Source: an uncultured Lachnospiraceae bacterium
GTDB taxonomy: Bacteria > Bacillota > Clostridia > Lachnospirales > Lachnospiraceae
Assembly (NCBI GenBank): GCA_900551895.1
Contig: URXX01000003.1
Span: forward strand, 121,366 to 185,365
Length of the DNA: 64,000 nucleotides
Direction of reading: 5' to 3'
Below are positions 59,845-64,000 of this stretch, one piece after another. Numbering within the stretch: position 1 is the stretch's first letter; each line of letters opens with the position of its first letter. The translations under genes and the position numbers were made by a program. Under the pieces are notes generated by a model. The model searched no databases and had not been told where the DNA came from. It worked only from the letters and a program-made list of their open reading frames with translations.

Positions 59845-59923
59845 ACTATATACCTATAAAAGCATTTTGTAAAATTATAATTATTGATACTACCATAAAT
59901 ATCTGTTATGATTATTTCATAAC
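59845..59923. promoter_or_regulatory. Divergent promoters and LysR-type operator
   Basis: Minus strand: TTTACA (59868-59873), 17 bases, TATAGT (59845-59850) for the flavoprotein-YeiH unit. Plus strand: TTGATA (59885-59890), 17 bases, TATGAT (59908-59913) for lysR. The palindrome TTATGA-N5-TCATAA (59907-59923) is a T-N11-A LysR box overlapping the lysR -10. Confidence 0.65.
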
Positions 59924-59940
59924 ACTTTTGGGAGGAAATT

Positions 59941-60834
59941 ATGCTCGATTTTAGAATGGAAACTTTTTTGAAAGTATGCGAATATATGAATTTTACCCAT
60001 GCCGGCGAAGCGCTAAACTTAACACAGCCCGCTGTTTCCCAACATATCAAATATTTGGAGAAAAAATATGACTCTCCCCTATTTGTCCGTGACAAAAAAC
60101 GTCTTCTGCTCACGCCCGCAGGGGAAATTTTACGCTCCGCCTTAGAAACAATGCGAAATGACGAAAACACATTGAAAAAACGAATGAAAGAAAGTCTGGC
60201 AGGAAAACATATTCTCACTTTCGGCGTCACCATGACAATCGGAGAATATGCCCTTGTTCCCGCCCTAACCAAATTAATTCAATCTCACGAAAACACGGAC
60301 TTCCATGTCCGCTACGGAAATACACAGTCCCTGCTCAGTTATCTCTACGAGGGAAGTATTGACTTCGCCATTGTGGAAGGCTATTTCAAACCTGACAACT
60401 ACAATACACGCATTTATAAAACAGAAGAGTATATTGCGGTTGCCTCCGCGAAACATATTTTTCAGAAACCGATACGAACGCTTACGGATTTAACTTCCGA
60501 ACGGCTGATTATAAGGGAACACGGCTCCGGTACAAGAGCCATTTTGACAAAAACACTTGCCATGAAAAATATGTCCGTCAATGACTTTCAGCATATCGTG
60601 GAGGTAGAAAATATACATACAATCGTCAACCTGCTTCGGCAGGATTGTGGTATTTCTTTCTTATATAAGGCGGCTGTGGAAGAAGAAATTGCCAACGGAA
60701 CTTTGATGCAAATACCTTTATCTGATTTTATGATTAAACATGATTTTACATTTCTGTGGAATAAGGACAGTGTTTTTTCTGCGGAGTATGAGAGGATTTT
60801 TGAGGAGTTGAAAGGGTATGAAAAAAGAGATTAA
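59941..60834 (+). CDS. LysR-family transcriptional regulator (YeiE/CysL-like)
   Basis: This 297-residue regulator has the N-terminal LysR helix-turn-helix (FLKVCEYMNFTHAGEALNLTQPAVSQHIKYLEKKYDSPLFVRDKKRLLLTPAG region) and an effector domain from about residue 90. YeiE-type relatives respond to sulfite and control a divergent yeiH-like gene, which fits here. GGGAGG precedes the ATG. Confidence 0.92.
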   Translation: MLDFRMETFLKVCEYMNFTHAGEALNLTQPAVSQHIKYLEKKYDSPLFVRDKKRLLLTPAGEILRSALETMRNDENTLKKRMKESLAGKHILTFGVTMTIGEYALVPALTKLIQSHENTDFHVRYGNTQSLLSYLYEGSIDFAIVEGYFKPDNYNTRIYKTEEYIAVASAKHIFQKPIRTLTDLTSERLIIREHGSGTRAILTKTLAMKNMSVNDFQHIVEVENIHTIVNLLRQDCGISFLYKAAVEEEIANGTLMQIPLSDFMIKHDFTFLWNKDSVFSAEYERIFEELKGYEKRD

Positions 60835-62441
60835 CCTCTGCATTCCAACACTCCATTATTCACAACAACAATTTCATCATACATCTTCAGAAGCGGAGAA
60901 TGAATATCGTGGGTAATTGCCAAAACAGTTACCCCCTCCATTTCCAGCAGTCTTTTTTCGATTTCATACGCACTTTTCTTATCAATCGCCGACATACTTT
61001 CGTCCAATATCAGTATTGATTTTCGATAATACATTGCTCGTGCCAACGCTATTTTCTGTTTTTGCCCTCCTGATAAATTCATTCCGTTATCTTTTATTTT
61101 TTCGTCCAGTCCATGCGTAAATTCTTTTAAGATTTCCTTTACACCGCTTATCTCACAGGCATACTCTAATTGTTTCTTATCTGCTTCTTCCGTTAATGTA
61201 ATGTTTCTCTCAATTGTTGTATTAAACAAAAATACATTTTGTCCCACTGTGGCAAATAAATTCATATATGCCGGAAACTTTTCCTCCACATTCAATCCGT
61301 CCACCGAAATAGTCCCCTCCGTCTGTCTGTAAAGCCCATTAATAACATTAATCAGTGTCGTTTTCCCTGCACCGCTTCCGCCGACAATAGCATACTTTTT
61401 CCCTTTTTCAATTTTCAGAGAAACATCTTTGAAAACCCGTTTTCCATTTTCATAGATAAATCCTATATCTTTCAAACAGATACTGTCTTGAAATGGCAAC
61501 TCCTCTACACCTTTCTTTTCCTGCACTACATTTGTTTCACCCAATATCGCTGAAAATCTTTCCTCAACAGCCTTTCCGCTTGAAATTTTTGGCAGATTAG
61601 ACATAATCATCATCAACGGCTGTACAAACGCTCCGGTCAACTGCATAATAGCAACCATTTCCCCTATATTTAACATTTTCATAAATACTAATTTTGCTGA
61701 AACAAATAAAATAAACAGTTCCGTTCCAACTGATAAACTCATAGAAAGACTTTCGCTTTTTGTCAGCAACTTATCCAAAAAAACTTTCTTTAAATAATAT
61801 ATACGATTGATAAAATCAAAATTTTTACAAGCCTTTTTCCTATGTTGATAAGTACTGATCACATAAAATCCCTCCAAATTATCCGTAATATTTTCCGTTA
61901 CCTCCGATAATTTATTGGAAACCTCTTCCTGTGCCAAAGATATTCTTTTCTTAAAAAACTTTGGAACAGCATAATTGAAAACGGTACATACTACTATCAG
62001 ACAGGCTATCCCCACATTTGTAAAAATCAAAGTCAATATGACAACTATTGCAGAAATCACATTTTGCGCGATTATTAACTTGCTCTTTAACGCTCCTTCC
62101 TGATACATCTGCACATCGTTTGTCAAGATAGACAAATATTCAGAAATAGGTCTTTTTTCAAACTCGGCAAATGAATAGGACATGATTTTCTCAGAAATTG
62201 TATTTCTCAGACGATATATATACTCGTCTGCCATTTTCTGCATGTAAAAATTCCTTATGTAATTAAACAAATAGTAAAAAATAATGAATACAATCGCAAT
62301 ACCAATTATCCGGTTAAAATTCTCCATTCGTTTTCCACTTACGGTATTAATTGTCAACTCAATAATCAACGCTATGGAAACAGATAACAATGCCGTTACT
62401 AAATTTAAAATGCCATAAATAATCCATTTTTTCTTTGACAT
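60831..62441 (-). CDS. ABC exporter, fused permease and ATPase
   Basis: This 536-residue half-transporter has six transmembrane helices (residues about 1-295) and an ATPase with GGSGAGKTTLIN (Walker A), LSGGQKQKIALARAM (signature), ILILDES (Walker B) and AITHD (switch His). It exports an unknown compound as a homodimer. The end overlaps the lysR 3' end by 4 bases. The upstream gene encodes its probable regulator, 12 bases away. Confidence 0.93.
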   Translation of the reverse strand: MSKKKWIIYGILNLVTALLSVSIALIIELTINTVSGKRMENFNRIIGIAIVFIIFYYLFNYIRNFYMQKMADEYIYRLRNTISEKIMSYSFAEFEKRPISEYLSILTNDVQMYQEGALKSKLIIAQNVISAIVVILTLIFTNVGIACLIVVCTVFNYAVPKFFKKRISLAQEEVSNKLSEVTENITDNLEGFYVISTYQHRKKACKNFDFINRIYYLKKVFLDKLLTKSESLSMSLSVGTELFILFVSAKLVFMKMLNIGEMVAIMQLTGAFVQPLMMIMSNLPKISSGKAVEERFSAILGETNVVQEKKGVEELPFQDSICLKDIGFIYENGKRVFKDVSLKIEKGKKYAIVGGSGAGKTTLINVINGLYRQTEGTISVDGLNVEEKFPAYMNLFATVGQNVFLFNTTIERNITLTEEADKKQLEYACEISGVKEILKEFTHGLDEKIKDNGMNLSGGQKQKIALARAMYYRKSILILDESMSAIDKKSAYEIEKRLLEMEGVTVLAITHDIHSPLLKMYDEIVVVNNGVLECRG

Positions 62442-62453
62442 ATTTCTTCCCTC

Positions 62454-62945
62454 CTATTCTCCGCTAAATGTAGGTGAAGAAATAATTGAAATATTTCTAA
62501 GTTTTGCTCCTTCACTATTTCTTCCGAAGTATCTCCTGCACAACTCCTCGTATTCTTGAATAAATTCTCTGTATTCTTCATCATTCAACGTTAAATAATC
62601 TCTTCCGGCAAACAACATATCTTCTGTTGGATTTCCGTCTTTCTCATAATACTGTTGAAATTCTTGAAGTAAAGTTAAAAGGAAAGTTAGAATAGCGTTA
62701 AAATCATTATTATTCTTTATTTTCTTTAACGCATATGTTTTTTCTATCGTCCCTCTTATTTGATTTTCCTTAATCACTTCTATAGCCTCGTTCTGTTCAA
62801 GCAATTTAATGTGATTATACATAGATGCTTTAGATACTCCTGTTAACTGATTTAATATTTCACCTGTTGTAGCCGACTGATGAACGGATAAATACTGTAG
62901 TATTCTCAATCTGACTGGATGGATCAATACTTCTATTCTGTTCAT
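62454..62945 (-). CDS. ArsR-like winged-helix regulator
   Basis: The first 75 of 163 residues are a winged helix (IEVLIHPVRLRILQYLSVHQSATTGEILNQLTGVSKASMYNHIKLLEQNEAIEVIKE), of the HTH_20/YdfH-like kind. A helical C-terminal part follows (FLLTLLQEFQQYYEK, EEYREFIQEYEELCRRYF), probably for dimerisation or ligand binding. It is co-transcribed with the ABC exporter, and a 12-bp inverted repeat in its promoter is a likely autoregulatory operator. Confidence 0.85.
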   Translation of the reverse strand: MNRIEVLIHPVRLRILQYLSVHQSATTGEILNQLTGVSKASMYNHIKLLEQNEAIEVIKENQIRGTIEKTYALKKIKNNNDFNAILTFLLTLLQEFQQYYEKDGNPTEDMLFAGRDYLTLNDEEYREFIQEYEELCRRYFGRNSEGAKLRNISIISSPTFSGE

Positions 62946-62959
62946 TTGAATTCCTCCTT

Positions 62960-63010
62960 TATATTATTCTATTTTTATAGAATAATATAATATTGTAGAT
63001 TATTTGTCAA
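62960..63010 (-). promoter_or_regulatory. Promoter and operator of the regulator-ABC unit
   Basis: Minus strand TTGACA (63005-63010), 17 bases, TATTAT (62982-62987). A perfect inverted repeat with arms TATATTATTCTA (62960-62971) and 62978-62989 covers the -10 and the start site. Confidence 0.7.
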
Positions 63011-63018
63011 TAGAAACA

Positions 63019-63066
63019 TCCACTATATTTTGTTTTCTTTATGTCCACTATATTTTGTTTTCTTTA
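63019..63066. repeat. Tandem 23-base direct repeat
   Basis: The same 23 bases (starting TCCACTATATTTTG) occur at 63019-63041 and 63044-63066, with a period of 25. They lie between the two divergent promoters, so they may be a binding array or a recent duplication. Confidence 0.7.
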
Positions 63067-63090
63067 TTAATATCATTTCGCTATATTTTA

Positions 63091-63099
63091 TGATATAAT
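63091..63099 (+). promoter_or_regulatory. Extended -10 promoter of the second PBECR-like gene
   Basis: TGATATAAT (63091-63099) is the same extended -10 found before copy A at 7.2 kb. The 5' UTR of about 115 bases contains a GAGGA/TCCTC hairpin near 63152-63167. Confidence 0.55.
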
Positions 63100-63221
63100 T
63101 GGTATTCCAAAAATAATAGCATCCAATAGAATATTACACTATCAAGATTTGAGAGGAAAATTCTCCTCGTAATACAAATATCTTAAATAAATTACTATAA
63201 AAAGAAAGGAATAACTGAAAT

Positions 63222-63593
63222 ATGCCACGAAAGAAAATAGGCGAATTCTCTCAAAAAATAATAGATCTTTTAGAATTGAATATTTCAGCCGGCACACCTA
63301 TCTTTATTGCCGACTCTAATATTGAACACATGAAGTCATCACACCCAGACGATTTTAGTAGATATAGCATGGACATAGAAAAGATTATTTCTAATCCTGA
63401 CTATATAGGCAAAAACACAAAAGATAACTCTATAGAATTTACTAAAGAATATAGATTAAACGATGAATTTGTTAAAGTGGCTGTTCGCGTTAGTTTACAA
63501 AATATTTATTATGCCCGTTCTATGTATGTATTAAATCAGAACCGTGTCAAAAATTTCATTAAAAAAGGAACTTTAAAGAAACTTGACAAATAA
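63222..63593 (+). CDS. Small PBECR-like nuclease-fold protein (copy B)
   Basis: This 123-residue protein has HMKSSHPDDFSRY, IISNPDYIGKN, SIEFTKEYRL, VKVAVRVSL and a C-terminal NQNRVKNFIKKGTLKKLDK helix, all matching copy A at 7203-7586 in order and spacing. The H-x5-HPxD and NPD motifs fit PBECR nuclease-fold domains known from phage polyvalent proteins, where the fold is that of RNases. AAAGGA lies 11 bases ahead of the ATG. The -35 of a second promoter sits in its last three codons and starts a structured RNA. Confidence 0.65.
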   Translation: MPRKKIGEFSQKIIDLLELNISAGTPIFIADSNIEHMKSSHPDDFSRYSMDIEKIISNPDYIGKNTKDNSIEFTKEYRLNDEFVKVAVRVSLQNIYYARSMYVLNQNRVKNFIKKGTLKKLDK

Positions 63594-63610
63594 ACAAATT
63601 CTTGTATAAT
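63583..63610 (+). promoter_or_regulatory. Promoter of the structured RNA downstream of copy B
   Basis: TTGACA (63583-63588), in the codons L-D-K before the stop, a 16-base spacer and TATAAT (63605-63610). Both boxes are perfect. Confidence 0.75.
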
Positions 63611-63616
63611 AACTAT

Positions 63617-63720
63617 ATAAAAGCATAAACTATATTGAATGAAAGCAGAGGACGGAACGGGCAGCCGTCACCCTAGTTGGAGATGTGGGAAGGTCACCCC
63701 ACCTATTTCATTTAATAGAA
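63617..63720 (+). ncRNA. Candidate structured RNA of the PBECR module (copy B)
   Basis: The RNA is closed by a 12-bp stem, TATTGAATGAAA (63633-63644) with 63706-63717 (one G-U pair). Inside are GACGG/CCGTC (63651-63669) and GTGGG/CCCAC (63685-63702). AGCAGAG, CACCCTAG and ATGTGGGAAGG (63683-63693) match copy A in the same order. Unlike copy A, no T run follows the closing stem. A further AACTGTA hairpin (63723-63741) and a terminator at 63749-63803 come next, so the 3' end is uncertain. Confidence 0.6.
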
Positions 63721-63748
63721 ATAACTGTATTAATTACAGTTGAAAAAG

Positions 63749-63805
63749 GGAGTGTCGCAGAATAGTTGATTAAATTCAGTTATTTTGCGACACTCCTAAT
63801 TTTTT
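63749..63805. terminator. Long hairpin, probable IS end and terminator
   Basis: GGAGTGTCGCA (63749-63759) and TGCGACACTCC (63786-63796) form a perfect 11-bp stem, then AATTTTTT. GGxxTGTCGCA is typical of IS1182-type terminal repeats, which often carry such terminators. Confidence 0.6.
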
Positions 63806-63818
63806 GCAAAAATAGTTT

Positions 63819-63908
63819 TTAGTTTTTTTCCTCGCAGCAAAATCTTTGAAATTCATAATCACTTTTTAATACTCCGAATGCTCCTTCTACCTGAATAGAA
63901 CCTCTATT
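63819..63908 (-). pseudogene. Fragment of an IS1182-family transposase
   Basis: The minus-strand frame reads IQVEGAFGVLKSDYEFQRF, the conserved segment with catalytic Glu of IS1182-type DDE transposases, then breaks off as CCEEKN and a stop. A stop also closes the frame on the upstream side. The remaining C-terminal part is deleted, so it is a dead remnant. Confidence 0.75.
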
Positions 63909-63923
63909 TTAGGGCATAAAAAA

Positions 63924-63962
63924 GGGGCTGTCGCACTAAGTAATTAGTGCGCAGCCTCTTTT
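63924..63962. repeat. Second IS-like terminal hairpin
   Basis: GGGGCTGTCGCACTAA (63924-63939) pairs with TTAGTGCG-CAGCCTC (63944-63958), followed by TTTTCT. It resembles the hairpin at 63749 and probably marks another IS1182-like end. The final 40 bases to the edge may be the start of that element, but too little is visible. Confidence 0.5.
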
Positions 63963-64000
63963 CTATGCAAAAAATTACAGCCAGGCTTCGAAAAGTCTGG

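Overview
The window is one continuous stretch of a low-GC Gram-positive anaerobe chromosome. The gene set ([FeFe]-hydrogenase maturases HydE/G/F, a two-subunit iron-sulfur serine dehydratase, type II fatty acid synthesis with FabK and FabT and a fused AccD-AccA, type III glutamine synthetase, M18 and Xaa-Pro aminopeptidases, wall-anchored surface proteins, a mucin/host-glycan type GH20 hexosaminidase) suggests a gut Clostridia member, most likely Lachnospiraceae. The taxonomic call is inference; no rRNA gene is present.

Layout. 1-2.9 kb: hydE (cut by the left edge), hydG, hydF. 3.0-4.9 kb: a DUF1294 membrane protein and sdaAB-sdaAA. 4.9-7.0 kb: leftward operon of a YfcE-type phosphodiesterase, a sirtuin and a lipoprotein. 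7.1-11.8 kb: accessory block with a small PBECR-like nuclease gene followed by its own structured RNA, five open reading frames for GNAT acetyltransferases and membrane proteins, a membrane-linked XRE regulator with an operator inside its promoter, and an Rpn-family nuclease. 11.9-22.5 kb: a complete leftward fatty acid operon in the order fabH-acpP-fabK-fabD-fabG-fabF-accB-fabZ-accC-accDA-nitronate monooxygenase-like gene-fabT, with FabT-type palindromes over the fabH promoter. 22.6-25.5 kb: an aromatic acid exporter-like protein, NfeD, an XRE regulator and a second Rpn nuclease. 25.6-26.4 kb: seven tRNA genes (Pro, Gly, Arg, His, Gln, Lys, Leu) from one consensus promoter. 26.5-33.2 kb: phosphodiesterase, rdgB, an rRNA methyltransferase, a candidate C-rich small RNA, glnN, fba and tRNA-Glu. 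33.2-33.5 kb: a type I toxin-antitoxin pair with convergent 3' ends. 33.6-42 kb: dagK-like kinase with an SNF transporter, murB-rapZ-whiA-crh, a CNNM/CorC protein, a sigma-like protein and an amidase with a SPOR domain. 42-46 kb: a thioester adhesin divergent from an Mga-like regulator whose start is interrupted by an A8 tract. 46-51.6 kb: rpiB, two HAD phosphatases, two aminopeptidases, a ferredoxin. 51.6-58 kb: a 1611-residue GH20 surface enzyme and an MFS transporter with a five-codon leader ORF. 57.8-60.8 kb: YeiH-like transporter, a thioredoxin-reductase-like flavoprotein without its cysteine pair, and a divergent LysR regulator. 60.8-64 kb: ABC exporter with its regulator, a second PBECR-like gene with a related structured RNA, and remnants of an IS1182-type element at the right edge.

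The strongest candidate for an undescribed system is the pair of loci at 7.2-7.7 kb and 63.1-63.7 kb. Each has a small PBECR-like protein gene whose last codons carry the -35 box of a second strong promoter. That promoter drives a roughly 100-nt RNA with a long closing stem and the shared core ATGTGGGAAGG. The proteins and the RNAs are both recognisably related between the two loci, which points to a protein-RNA module, possibly toxin-antitoxin-like. Other notable items are the A8 slippage site in the adhesin regulator, the type I toxin-antitoxin pair, the C-rich small RNA, and an HPr paralogue with Cys in place of the catalytic His.
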